A program made the translations under genes and the position numbers. From Zingiber officinale (lineage: Eukaryota > Streptophyta > Magnoliopsida > Zingiberales > Zingiberaceae), in contig NC_055987.1 in assembly GCF_018446385.1 (NCBI RefSeq), positions 4,485,705 to 4,549,704 on the forward strand: a DNA stretch of 64,000 nt, read 5' to 3'. Positions 32,066-44,715 of the stretch are shown here, one piece after another (the first letter of the stretch is position 1; each line of letters begins with the position of its first letter). Below the pieces are notes generated by a model. The model worked only from the letters and a program-made list of their open reading frames with translations, made no database searches and was not told the origin of the DNA.

Positions 32066-35000
32066 TCATTGTTGCCGTTGCCTCTTGATTCGCTCGAGTG
32101 CTCCAAGATGGGTACTGTTTGTGTTATCTTTCGCATCGGCTTTGTGGTCAGCATCCAAGGCACGCTTGTTTGCCAAATCTCCAAACACAGAAGCAGGAAC
32201 ATCCTTCTGAGAAATTTCAATTTTCTCGTCATCTGAATCACTCTCCTCAGGCAACTCAATATCTTCGCTGTTTGCAGTCACTTGCCTAACACCATCTGAC
32301 TGTGATTCAGATCCAGCACTGACAAAGCTCACTGTCCGGACACCATCCTTAGAAGGTAAATTGTTGGTTGCAGGAGCCAACTGCCTTTCTAGAGCAGCCA
32401 TTTCATCCTCTGGGACCCCTGCACGCTTCAGTGTGTCCACAGCTTCCTCCAAGTTCATTTTTTGATCTTTTTGCATCAAGTACTCAGGCAGGATGACATG
32501 TGTCTGTCAGAGACAGTGTTAAGTCAGAAACAGTATAAGTTAAATATCTAACAGCTAAGCCTCGACAACAGAAATTAGAAGTTACCTGGCTGTAGCTCGC
32601 AGAAACACTACGGCCTATACGAAGCATTTCCCTGAAAGTGTCCTCGTTACCGTGCTGAATCTCAAAATCTTTCCATTTTTTCCAGAAATCTGGATCAGAA
32701 CGTGGATCTGCAAACTGTGATGCAAAAACATAGATGGCCCGTGCACGATCTATTTCTCCAAGGTTCTTTTCCAATTCAGCATACTTCAAGCACATTTTCT
32801 TGGCATCATTATCACGCAGGCCAGATTCAATGGCTTGCTGAAGAAGCAATATGAAGTCAAGTAAAGATGCAATATTGAATAAAAAGACAACACAAATTAA
32901 AAGATCTATTTTAAACACAAAAGCAAGGTGACATAACAAAAAATATTCTCAATTATCATTATGACACTATAATATTAACATTCTAATATAGCCTATGTTA
33001 ATTAGGTTAGTTAAGCATATCCAAGCTAAAGTGTAGGGATACCAAAAAATTTGCGCTGTAATAGGTGGGTTATCCACCAGGTCCTATATTGTACTGTTAG
33101 AAGTATCCGTGCTCGCTAATGTGTCATTTCTCAATCAAGGATACTACCTTGGGATTCAAGAATTATTCTGCATTTAGCAAGTCCTTAATTTATGAGCCAT
33201 GAATTATTTACACTCCTAGTAAGCAACAATGATAACAAAGCAGAGAATTGACCAATATCTCAGATTGGATGCCTCAATAAACATCTGCAGATAAATCTTG
33301 TTCAGATTCAACAGAAAGCGACCAAAAAGAAAAACCAACCTCGTATATCTCCCTAGTTTTTGGAACGCCAAATATTGAAGCTGCTCTAGCTATATAAATC
33401 TCATACATGCTCAATTTCTCACTGTCAGGGACAGTCTTCACCGCTTGATCATAGACCTTCATTGCACGCTTCGCAAGGCCATATTCTTCCTCCAGTTTTG
33501 CATATTGAAGGAATATTGGCTTCACCTCATTTTCAGGTGCCTGACAATGACATAGAAACTCATTAATTAGCATCTACTGTTAAGAAAATACAACTATATT
33601 CATTCTCTTTTCCCCTAAAGAATCAATACAGTCATGCCAATAGCTTAATCTGAAAGTCTATTCTAGTGAAAAAGAAAATAAAGTTTGTAAAGGGCTAATA
33701 TTGGAGTAGACTGATTTCACATGACTAAATATTAATCAAACATAATCAGTATCCAATTGTGAAATATGTTCTTATAGACAGTAAATGTAAAATGTTGGAC
33801 TGGGCAAAGTTTCCTAAACTGAGTACTGCAATGAAGGCAAATAAAGCTGATGTAGAATAGTAAAACAATAAAGCTAATGATTTTGATGCATCATTGAGCA
33901 CATATCAGGATTGTACTTTTTCTATTCGCCGGAGACAAAACTGGAGAACTGATGTTTTGGAACCTCAATGGCTCAACCATTCAACAACTCCCAGCCCACA
34001 CCCAAACAAAGAATACATACTACATTAGTTGTTATAAGTAACTGAAAACAAACTAGCAAAGACCCACTAATTGAAGCTTTACAAAAACAACTCATAAAAC
34101 ATGTAAAATCAGAGAACTGGAGCCAAAAGACAATTTCAAAACCAAGACACAAACTTATGTGCATCAAACAATCATTGATTGAGAAGCCAACATACTATTC
34201 ATCCATTATCATCCTTTTAGAGCAATTGATAGAAAACATCCTGATTTAATTCATCATAAACAACGCGAGTTAATTAGCCAAACTAACATAAAACTTATTG
34301 ATCTCATATTGACATATAACTAAACATGCACACTTGAAGTGAATCCATCAAAAGCATATAGTTAAAACTTGATCAATACCTGCTCAATAGCATGTTCAAA
34401 CAACTCTCTTACACGCTCCAACTTTGTCTTTCCATATCTCTTAACAAACTTGGAGAGGTAGGTGACCCATATATCTTTAACATGTGGGTATTTAAATATC
34501 TTCACACCCCTCTCATAAACCTTGAATGCATCTTCAAAGTATTTGTTCTCCTGAAAGGTCAAAGTAAAACAAATTTGAGAATGAAAGAATTTTCATCAAG
34601 GAGAAGCAAAACATCACACTGAGAATATCACTTGTTTCTTACCTCAAGAAAGAATGCATAATTTAAGATAATTTGCGGAGTTGCTATTCGCAGATCAAGT
34701 ATACGCTCATAAACTACTCGTGTCGACTCCAACGTCCCAAGGCTCTCCTCCAAATCCACATAAAAGCTCCACAGCCTCAAGGATTTGTGTAGCTTCATCT
34801 GTACAGGCTCATTACCATCGGCAGCAACTGCAAAAAGACAATGTGTTGAAAACCAATTAGCATCCTTTTTGTTCATTTGTGGGCTAGCAATACAATCATG
34901 TTAAAATACAATCATGATACAGGTAGAAAACAACTTCAAAAATGAGCACAATGCTGATGGATCGTGTTTTAGCTTGATTTCTTAAGGTATCTTAGTCCAA

Positions 35001-37009
35001 GACGGATAAAATTTTGTTTCCCAAGTTTCATCCAGATTCTAAAATTATCTGGATTTGAGATAAGTATTAAGCAATAAAAAAAAGGAGAAGAAAAACTTAA
35101 TACCTTATCACAACAGTTTGGGTAATGATAAAACTACACATTTTTAATAATTTTCTAGCTTACATGGGATTACTAGATAATGATCCAATAATAAATTCAT
35201 CTGTTGATGTTGGTCCACTGGTGACCTGTCTCCATTAGGAATCTGTCATTACTAGGCTGATTGTCTCATGTAATTGCAAATTTTTGATAAGCATAAAAAA
35301 CATTATACTGTTTCCAACATAAATCCAAGCACAAGTGCCGGTCTAGTAGGTAATGTAAATAAAGATAATTCTTCATCTTAACAGGACTATTATGGGGCAC
35401 AAAACAACAAAAACTAAACAAATTTAGTACCTCTGCGCTTGACTTCAACTGAGGGCTCTGCAGTGGCCTTCCGCATTAGCTCAATGGCTGTTCTGAACTC
35501 CTTGTGTCTCAGCTCCATTTCAGCATATTCACACCAGACAGTTGCTAGATGGTCCACCGCCTTGTAATTGACATTGACAGCCTTCTCAAAAATATCCCTG
35601 GCGTTCTTGAGATCATTGTGGCTCTCATATAATCGGGCAAAGGCAACCCAAAGTGTGTGAGGCTTCCCCACTGCCTTCATCGGATCAATTGTTCTCACTG
35701 CCTCTATGTAAGTGAAAACCTGTTTTGCTGGATCATTCTCAAAAATTTTAACTCGCCTGCACAACAAAAAAAGAATAAAAAGACTCAGTAACCTAAATTG
35801 CATTATTTGGACTAAAATAATAATCAAAAGAAGTATATAGCTAACATGCCTATGCCACTGTTCCACATTGTGAGGATTTTGTCGTAAGAGCACACTGTTA
35901 AGGAGCTCTGGCCGACGAGAGAGAAGATTCTCAAACCTCTCCATCCTTAAATCTGTATCATTGTCATCATTTAACCAAAAGCCATGGAGGAACTTCTTGC
36001 TGAGCTTTGATAAATCATCCTTCCTTTCATCTTCCTCCCCTTCCCCATCCTCCTCCTCCTCCTCAGCTGTCTCCATCTTTGCTTCAAGGGCGCTCTGTTC
36101 AAACTGTGCATAACTTTCAAAGACCACACTGAAATCCCTAACTGTTGTCACAGTTTGAATGCCCTCCTCAAAGATGTCCCTCGCCTTCTCATATAATCCC
36201 CTGCGGACATAGTAATCCGCAAGGGACGTCCATAGTCGCCCAACCTCATCCGTGTACCGACGGATGCCACCGCGTATTATGGCGTCGACATTAAGGCCAG
36301 ACACCTCAGTGGCATGGTGAGTGAGGATGTCGCAAAGCTCGAGCCAGAGCTGATGCCGTGTCTTACCCTTGATGGAATGGAAGCTGTTGTCATTAAGTAC
36401 ACCAGCAAGCCGCTCTGCGGCTTCCTGCCAGCGCTTCGAGGCAATAAGAAAATAGATGAAATCTTCGATGTGGGAAGGATCGAACAAGAGGTACCGGCGG
36501 AAGACGCGTAGGGAGGTCTCCACGGGAACACCGGGGAGGGAGACAAGGGTGAGGTAGGGCTCCCAGATGCGATCGTGCTGGGTTACAGGGAGGGAGCGGA
36601 GGGCGCGATCGAAGGTCCGACGAGCGCGGGTGAGGAGTCGCTGCTCGGAGAGGGAGGTGAGGTACATGAGCCAGATGCGAGGCATCTTGTGCATCGTCAC
36701 GAGGGCGCGCTCAAAGGTGTTGTTGAGAGAATCGAAGGCCGGGTCGTTGATGGGGCGGCCGCGGACGGCTTCGAGGCGCTCGCGGAGGTACGCATGCCAC
36801 AGTTTGTAGCTTCCAGGTAAGGCCTTGAGCGCGCGTTCGTAGATGACGGCACGGCGCCGGAAGGGCGAGGAGGCGCGAGCGATGAGGTAGCGCCACCACA
36901 GCTTGAGACCGAAGGGGTTGCGGAGTATCTCCTCCTCATAGGGCAGATCTTCCTCTCCGGGGTACAGATCCAGCGAAATCCCTGTTGGAGTAGCCACCGC
37001 CACAGCCAT
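32066..37009 (-). CDS. SYF1: Pre-mRNA-splicing factor SYF1 (XAB2 homologue)
   Basis: A HAT/TPR-repeat scaffold of the Prp19/NineTeen complex, acting in spliceosome activation in the nucleus. Seven exons read on the minus strand: 37009-35850, 35756-35431, 34827-34643, 34550-34380, 33540-33340, 32837-32586, 32503-32066. They total 2733 bp, 910 aa plus stop, close to the about 917 aa of the plant protein. The N-terminus reads LPYEEEILRNPFGLKLWWRY, the conserved SYF1 start. HAT repeats run through most of the length. An acidic stretch (EEEEEDGEGEEDE, about residues 316-330) separates blocks. The C-terminus ends GALERIKRQRQQ. Start chosen at MAVAVATP (37009), because the upstream frame adds a hydrophobic leader unlike the family. 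Exon 1 is GC-rich. Intron 1 (35757-35849) appears to use a GC donor (AG/GCATGT); only this gives the conserved EQWHRRVKIFE. Other introns are GT-AG. Confidence 0.93.
35757..35849 (-). other. SYF1 intron 1, apparent GC-AG intron
   Basis: 93 bp. The exon ends CATAG and the intron begins GCATGTTAGC, ending TTGTTGTGCAG. A nearby GT (five bases in) would shift the frame to a stop. Reading straight through gives a hydrophobic insert in the middle of a HAT repeat, so splicing is needed. Confidence 0.7.
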
Positions 37010-37072
37010 CGCGATGTTGAGAGAGAACACGCCGACGAACAAAGACAACCACGCTGGTCTTCTTAGTTTCAA

Positions 37073-38204
37073 AAACAGAAGGTTAAAACCCTAGAACGTG
37101 AAAAGAGAAAGGATGGGACGAGAAGATGACAACTTCGAATAAAACTGAATAATGTTATTTTATATAAGTATTTTCGATAAAAAAAATTTTAAAAGAAAAA
37201 CTATTTTAATATAAAAAAAACAAATCTGATGGTTATTTTTTTAAAAAAAATAACTTTTTTTAAAAAAATATATTTTAATATATCTATACTGTGGGACAAC
37301 ATAAGAAAAGATACGAGGAAAAAAAATAATTTATAGTAAATAATTTTAATTTTTTAAGTATCATCTCTATTTCTATTTTTTATTTTTTTTAACCAGACTC
37401 TAATATTTTTATAATTTTAATAAAAAAAAAATCAACAATACATCACAATAAATTCGAAATCATTAATTAATTAATTAATTAATTAATTAATTAGAGAGAA
37501 AATTTTTTAATAATACACCATAAATAAACCTTAAACTCTAGATCCTAAATTGATATGTCTATGAAAATTATTAATAAATCTTAAAATTATTTTTGATGTA
37601 AAAAAAATATTAACATAATTTTATTTTAAACTTCATCTTAGTTAATGAAGGGGTAGATTTTTAATAAATAGTAAGATATTCAATTTAAAAAATATATAAA
37701 AATTAAAAAAAATGATTAAAGGGTCGTCCAAGGAAAAATTCTCACAATACAACGTAACATAGAATCAAGCCATGGCTATCGAAAGATAACTGAGCGTCCT
37801 TATTACTACATCATAATCTCGAGGGCCAATTCAATTTTAAAAATAGTTTCTACAGTGCAAGTCATAAGTACGAAATTAAGGGTGATAGTTGTATTCAGTA
37901 TGCAAATTGAAGTCAAATTGATCATTGATAGATTTGATTCTTTAAATTGTAATGACTTAGTTTAGATTCATGTTCTCTCAGCACCATGCGTTTCCTGATT
38001 TATCTTGATGGCTAATAGAATAATTCTATAGGGTTGGGCTAGTCACCCCTAGGATAGTCAATAAGACTAACTAGGTTTATCATATTTTCCCTCGGAACGG
38101 TACGGTGATTGAAACATAGGATATTATCACATGAGGTTTTGGGGTCGAAACTCAGCTTGTCCGAGCATGTCTTTGTAGGACCGTTGGGCCGACTAGGAAT
38201 GGGT
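37073..38204. other. SYF1 upstream region, A/T-rich
   Basis: Contains the SYF1 promoter side, long A and T runs, and an ATTA microsatellite at 37462-37493. No ORF with a domain was seen. 38040-38200 is of moderate GC and may be a repeat fragment. Confidence 0.4.
37462..37493. repeat. (ATTA)n microsatellite
   Basis: About eight perfect tandem ATTA units. Confidence 0.95.
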
Positions 38205-39026
38205 TGTTGGATATCCTGCTAACACAAAAGAAAAACAAACCCTCCTCGAACTCTTTAAGCTAACACTTGCATAAATAAACTAAGCGGTAAATTAAAAGCA
38301 TAAAGAAAAAGCGAGGCAAAAGTATTTACTTGGTTACAACCGATGTAGTTATTAATCCAAGGAAGATTAAGCTCAATAAAAATCTCCTTCAGACGGAGAA
38401 GCCTCGTACAGCAATGTAGCGCAGAAAACAGAAGCTTAGACTAAAAGAGAGCGTGCAAGCACTGGATTTACAATCAGTGAGTTCATTGAAAAGCTTCTGG
38501 ATCAAGGCTATATTTATAGCCTTGGTCGGGGCGCCTGGAAGGATTCCGAGCGCCCTAGGGGGATAAAACTTATCCCCCAACGTTCAGATCGAGTAAAAAC
38601 TCGATCTGGTCAACTTTACTGCTCAGGACGCCCCGGAGGGCTCCGGACGCCCCGGACTGCTCCGGGCGCCCCGGAGCCCAAAGTCAACAACGTTGACTTT
38701 TTCGCCTCCGGTTCAGCTCATCTCGGTCCGGGTCTTGTTCGCTCCGGCTCCGCTAGCTTGGGTGATTTGCCTTCCTTCCCGGTTTCTCGTCCCTCGAACG
38801 CCGCGCACGTTCTTCTCGTCCACCGGTGTACTCTTCCGCGGTCACCTCGTCCCTCGGACGCACCGAGCCCGTCGGCTCTCTCCCCGTGCCGTCCTTCTCG
38901 CTAGCCGCGTCTTCCGCTCGACTTCCTGTGTTCCTAAGCTCCTGCACACTGAGACACAAGGGTTAAACAAACGCAAGACCTAACTTAGTTTGTTTGATCA
39001 CATCAAAACACCTTGGGGTTCCAACA
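38205..39026 (-). mobile_element. Solo LTR of the outer Sirevirus-like family
   Basis: Minus-strand copy of the LTR at 8495/21610. It starts TGTTGGAACCCC (from 39026) and ends with TCCAACA (at 38205). It shares the start region, the GGCGCC/GACGCCCC words and the palindromic TATA at 38500-38527, but diverges in the 3' third. No internal domain adjoins. Flanking 5-mers do not match, so the target duplication is lost or the element is rearranged. Confidence 0.7.
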
Positions 39027-39788
39027 ATCTTCTCATATGTCTTGGCCACCTGCACTAATGGCTAGTAGTCATCCGTGATTTGTCTCATCCATATTAGTCA
39101 CCTGCACTCAGGCGAATCATCTTTTACCACATATATGTATAATTAAAATTAGGGTCAATTCTCACCAAGGTAAAATGCATTGTTAGATGTCCAACCTCTC
39201 TCATACAATGATAGTAAGGATCGATGTACTAGGATAAAATACCCTCATAATTTATCTATCTATATCTTAATGTGGGTCCAACGATATTAGACCGCTTGAG
39301 ACAAGTCATATCATCTTTTTGCTCTAATATATAGACAACCAAAGCCCCATGGGCTAACGCAAATGGTTCATGCAATCATGTTGCCATAAATAAATTCCTA
39401 ATGGGTGCGAAAGTCTCACGAGTTATCTCACCCCTCCTACATGCGTTATCGTTGTTGGTCAAAACTCCTATAATTTACCAATTTGTATCCAACTAAAAGG
39501 CTGAAAATATTAGACCACCTCATAAAAGCATTGTCATCTTTTGCCACAGATGTATGTATAACTAAAATAAATGTATCCATTTTAAAATTAGAACCAAAGA
39601 TTATGCAACATTCAATGAATTTGGCACATAATTTTTTAAATTTTTGTTTCCTTCCGGCATTATTGCACAAACAGTGTACACAACCAAAAAGGATGCGCAT
39701 CTAAAGCCGATTAGTCGACAAATGATGTTAAAAACAAACAAGAATCGAAGATAAATACACCGTATTAAAAGCCAAAGGATGACATAAA
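39027..39788. other. Intergenic, no gene seen
   Basis: A/T-rich. The words 'cacctgcact' and 'catcttttaccacata/catcttttgccacaga' recur, which suggests an old local duplication. No coding or RNA gene was recognised. Confidence 0.4.
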
Positions 39789-40356
39789 GACTACGTTTGG
39801 TTGGATGTAATGTAATCTAGCTTGTAATGTAATTAAATTTGTAATGTAATGTAATGTAATCTTGATTACATTACTACGTTTGGTAATGTAATGTATGTAA
39901 TCTTTGATTACAAAGGTGATTACATTCTTTTGTTTGGTGTTCATTATTTTTTATAAGGAATGTAATTTATATTATTAAAAAATGACAAAAATATCCTGTG
40001 ACCTCTATCGGCGGTCGCCACACCTCTGCCAGAGTTTGCGGTAGCCATCGGCAACCAACGGCCGGCGATGGGCGGCCGCGGTCGGCCGACGACGAAGGTC
40101 GGCTACCGGTGGTGGGCGGCGGTCGACAACAGACTAGGGGTATATTCGGCATTTAAACTTTGGTGAAACAATGACCTCGTAATGTAATCGGATTACATAG
40201 CATTTGCTTTGTAATCCAGATTACAAATCTTCACTACCTTTTGTAATCCAGATTACATTACATTACAACTTTTAAATCAAACCAAACAAAATAATCAACT
40301 TTGTAATGTAATCTGGATTAGATTACAAGGTAGATTACAGGCTACGAAACGCAGCC
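39789..40356. mobile_element. MITE-like TIR element with GC-rich core
   Basis: The ends are imperfect inverted repeats: GACTACGTTTGGTTGGATG on the left, and GGCTGCGTTTCGTAGCC reading inward from the right. Both are followed by many TGTAATCTGGATTACA-type words able to fold back. A GC-rich core (about 40000-40130) interrupts the A/T-rich arms. About 570 bp, with no transposase. The superfamily and target duplication could not be decided. Confidence 0.65.
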
Positions 40357-42404
40357 AAAAGAAAATGTTTAATTAATTTCATTTAAAGCACCGTCACTAA
40401 GGAAACTTGGTGATGCAGAAAGACAAAAGGGAAGGAACAGGTGAACCATAAGATGATAGGCAAGTTAATCAATAGATTGACAGAACTCCACAAGGCAAAT
40501 TCCATGGTCATGAAACTATCTACACATTCAAAGGATTTCATCATTCTTATGCAAAACTCTCTATATGGCAAAGGTGAAGCATTATATCAACAACAATATA
40601 GCCAGCAAAGAATCCATTAAAAAATGTTGACCAACTTGTATACCACAAGCTTAGACAAAACCAGAAGCTATCAAGCTACATCATCGGAAAGTTGTCTTTG
40701 TCTCAACTATTTGAGATTTGCTAATGTGATGTAATCTATAAAAGGTAAATATAGTACAAGCAGATGAGGAGGACGCACCAAAATGTCCAGCCAAAAATAA
40801 TCAACTGTTCTACCCCTCTCAAACCTTCGTATTTGTACCCAGCAGGGTGACCCTAGCTCGCTTGCTGTTGAAACCATGGAACAGAGAATTTGAGCTGAGA
40901 TCTCTTCTGCAGCCCAGGAAAGTTGCCTATCCGCTTCAGATTGGATGATAGTGGCTGCAATCTTTAGCGAGATAATGCAATATAACGGTGGTGCTCCTCT
41001 GTACTTCAACAAAATCGAAGTAGTCTTCGGGTATGATGAAAATTCAATCTGAACTCTTTTGACATCTAGAAACCAGAAGTCGAAGGTTCATTTGGCCTGT
41101 ACCAGAATTATATAGAAACTACTTGACAAGCATCCCTGAAGTTATTGGAACAAGTCATAGTTTTTGGAAGAACTCTGTGGCAATGAAGGTTGTAGATTAC
41201 TGTAATATGAGTAAGAGCCCGATTTCTGTGAAGATGTGCGGCTACAAAACAAGTTCTAACTTCCGAACACAGCATCACTACTTAATGGACACAACATGCC
41301 TACGTTTATCATTGTTTCAATTTGAAGCTGATTGTAGGTCAAGAATTCAATCATTCATGAATCAGCCTTTCGATGGAGGCCATGTCAGGGAATCCAAGAA
41401 ACATAGGGGCACTTTTTGATCTTTATTTGAGTAGAAAACATTCTGCAAAACTGATAAAACCCAGCACCAACAGATTTCAATGTCAACATGGTCAAACCTA
41501 AATACCTTTGGAACTCGTATGACCCATCATCTAAGGGCATTGGCCTATGTTTAAGCTAAAATCACAGGTTTGAAATTGTCTCAGTCCATACCTGTCTAGT
41601 GAAATTCTCACCACCCCATTTGACTAGCATCACTTGGAAACAGGTTGGAACCAAAAATCCTAAGTTCCCACTCAGGCTTTATCCAAATACTACTCTGGAG
41701 TCTCTTTATCAAATATTTCGGAGTCTCTTTAACTCTCTCAGTTCAAGTAAAAACCTAAAACTTCATATGGTCTCTAGGTAAACATAAATGTTTTGCCAAT
41801 TATAACTCACTGAAAACATACTCAATGACCCAAGATTTGTCTAAGTCCTTTTAAGCAACTTAACCAAAACTCGGCATGGCCCCCTTTGAATTATCAAATT
41901 TAAACCAATAAGGAATCCCTTGATCAATATGAATAAGTAGTATATCAACTTAACCCTCTTGAAATTGAGTTTCTTGAATCCACACTAAATTTTGACCTTA
42001 AACCCCTTGAGCCATGCAATCACGTTGAAAATCCAACATAAGATCCCTTTGGAATCATCTGGTTAGGTCCCTCTAAGCCATTTAGACCAAACGCCATTGG
42101 TTTCATCTAATTCATTTTATAAAACCTAATAGTACATCACTTTAAGTCATTAGTAAAGTATATTTATCTGCTTAACCCTCTTGAGAACCTAGTTAGTAAA
42201 TCGACTATGTCTAACTCATTTTAAGATACTTGAAACTAATTATCAAATTCCATTAGGATCCTTTTTGGTTGTTAATGGAATCTTAAGCTTGAATCGCCAG
42301 TTAAGTCAAATCTCTAAATTTCCTATAGATCCTCTTAATCCAATGAAGCCTCAAATCCTATAATTATTCAACAAATCCCAAAATCACAAACATCTATAAT
42401 ATAA
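40357..42404. other. Intergenic, no gene recognised
   Basis: ORFs of 98-101 codons (minus 40707-41012 and plus 41123-41419) lack any domain I recognise, and no splice chain links them. 41880-42400 contains repeated short phrases (cccttgag, taaccctcttgag) suggestive of old repeat DNA. Confidence 0.4.
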
Positions 42405-43441
42405 CTATAGCTTTGAACTGAAAAGTAGAAAAGATACTAGAATTACCTATCATATGATCTGTGGTACAAAATCAATAACCTATTTATAAGATGAGGAAAA
42501 AAGACATGTGTTTTGTTTACCTAAATCAACAATAGCAGTGACAAAGGAAGATGAAGACTTGAGTGATTCATGATATTTTAATAACTTGGCAAATTCATTA
42601 GCGAATGCAATATGGGTCAAGTGTTTTGCTGATTTTTATATTAAAGCTTTCTACACTCAAACTTCGTATGACCTGGCTTACGATAGTAGTTGTACTTAAT
42701 AACACCCGAATTCAGCATTCAAGTTTCAAAACCTTGTGAGTCACCTCCTTTGTTTCCACTATGACTAGTTGATCTTCCAGGGACAAAATTAATATTGTAA
42801 CTCACCAAAGCACCACTAAGCGGAATGGGTGCAGTACATTTTATATGGAGAACACGACTAAATACATCTTGTAAAGAGGAGCCCTCAGAACTAGAGAAAA
42901 CTTGTGACTTAACGGACTCAAAGTCAGGAGATAGGCTAACGAGGAAGCTCATGATAGTCATCTACTCTCGTTGGTGTTGTTGAACCTTCACATCAAAGAT
43001 AAAGGGCGACAGCATATTAAGCTCCTCATATGTCTTCTTGAATGCCATAAAATAATTGATTAGAGACGGGAGAGATTTCCACACGAAAAAATGTTTTGCA
43101 AACCTCGTACATACAAGAGAGATTTCCTTTCCAGAGTATAGAAATTCCAAGTAATTCATTAGTTCTTTAACAAATTCACAATGATTGTTCAACCTAATTA
43201 CCTCACTATTAATATGATTCCAAATCTGAATGAACAAGCGAGCATTCTCTCTAAGCCATGCTTGCTTCGAATCATCTTAAGGAGGGTCATCAGTCAAATG
43301 ACCATCTTCATCTATACTTCGTAGATAAAGACGAACAGTCATACTCCAATCCAAATAGTTCAAACAATTTAGCTTATAGTCTGTGATTTTAGACATCATA
43401 GGCACCACATCCGTCACAATAGAAAGTTTATTTTCAGCCAT
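42405..43441 (-). pseudogene. Copia gag-protease fragment, decayed
   Basis: On the minus strand it starts MAENKLSIVTDVV, then an N-terminal gag domain with YLDWS, the UBN2-like core (LINYFMAFKKTYEELNML, QDVFSRVLHIK) and a degraded zinc knuckle in which both leading Cys are Tyr (YNYYRKPGH then C). A linker and a shifted remnant of the aspartic-protease site (VID...TDHMIGNSSIFSTFQ) follow near 42410-42470. Stops include TAA near 43277 and TAG near 42962, with frameshifts after 42719. Integrase and reverse transcriptase are absent. Confidence 0.75.
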
Positions 43442-44060
43442 AAGACTTTATCCCAAAGAAAGTCAAATAAGAGAAGAATCTAAAGAAAGATCCAAACCAA
43501 CAAGTACAAACAAACCCACACGCATTTAGGTGTTGCTCGCGTTGAGGAAAGTAGGGTGACATGTTTAGGCTAGCGGTCGAGATTAGGTGACACCACCAAT
43601 GCTTCTAATGACGCATATTGGGAGAGCAGCAGCGACAGTCGCTAGGGATAGGGCTGGCACGGTGGCTACTCAGCAGTCAGAATATGAGACGACGGCATCG
43701 TGAAAGGAGAGGTGCAGCAGTGACTGGTGCTGCGACGAACAACAACCGACTTCGTGTGAGTATAGAAGAGGGAAGGAAAAAGTGTCGGAGGTCGTGGTCG
43801 GCTGATGGAGGGCGTGCGCATGGGCGACTGTGAGGAAGTGACGTGCCGCGGAGATGAAAGTACGTAAAAAAATTGATAATCTTTTTTTGAAAAGTGAGAC
43901 ATATTTATATATAAACTAAGATCTATCTTAGAAAACTATAATTAGACTAATTGACAATTAGCTAATTGACAGATATATTAACTAATATATACAGATAATA
44001 TGGTAACTAATATATACATATAACAATACCAAATTAAAACAACCAAAGGTCTTGCCAAGG
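43442..44060 (-). mobile_element. Copia leader and LTR-like segment
   Basis: Upstream of the gag fragment on the minus strand lies a leader of about 400 bp with moderate GC. Before it is an A/T-rich LTR-like stretch with a TATATATAAATATG box (about 43910) and direct ATATATTAGTTA words. A tRNA-Met primer site was not visible. Probably the 5' LTR region of the same decayed element. Confidence 0.4.
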
Positions 44061-44715
44061 ATGACATTGTTGAATCCCTTTGACTTGTCTAGTTAAGTAT
44101 ACTATAGACACTTCTTGAGACGAGATATAAAAAAGCTAATGTATCCCTTATTGTAGTAAGATCTTCTATAAACCCTTAGCGTAACCATTTCATGCATATC
44201 TTATGTTAATATGCCTTAAGCCCAAATCCCCTAAGTATATCAAGTGGGTTAATGTTGATTGACTCGCTATTTCCAAAAGCTTACCTATTCATGTGTGGGT
44301 GAGATACTTGACTTAATTTACCCTGATCTCCTCCTAACACATGAATTGATTATTTTTTATATATACAAGTTAGATTCGAGCCTCTGATCTAGTGTTTGAT
44401 GCCATGTTAATTTTGTTTGGCTAATCACTTATGTCAAAAGCTCAAGCTATTAAGAAATGAACCAATTTATATATTTATGTTGTAACAAGGAGTAAGTAAT
44501 GATAAAAGTTTGTGCCTATTTGGATTTGATGATCCTTACATTCATTTAACCTATTAGTATGAAGCATCATGATCAAGTTTTTAAGGTATTGTTTGTGAAT
44601 CATTAACTCTGAATCTCAAAGACAATCAAGGTTTGAGCATCTTTTTCTGATTCCACGCTCATGTGACATTTATTCTAAATAATGAAGAATGTCTTTTAAC
44701 ATATCCTTTATATCC
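44061..44715. other. Intergenic, no gene seen
   Basis: Unique-looking A/T-rich DNA up to the left limit of the 5-kb tandem duplication. Confidence 0.4.

Noticed and set aside
35757-35849. Reading SYF1 straight through the 93-bp intron as coding
   Set aside because: It inserts a 31-residue hydrophobic stretch in a HAT repeat. Splicing restores the conserved sequence and keeps frame with all later exons.
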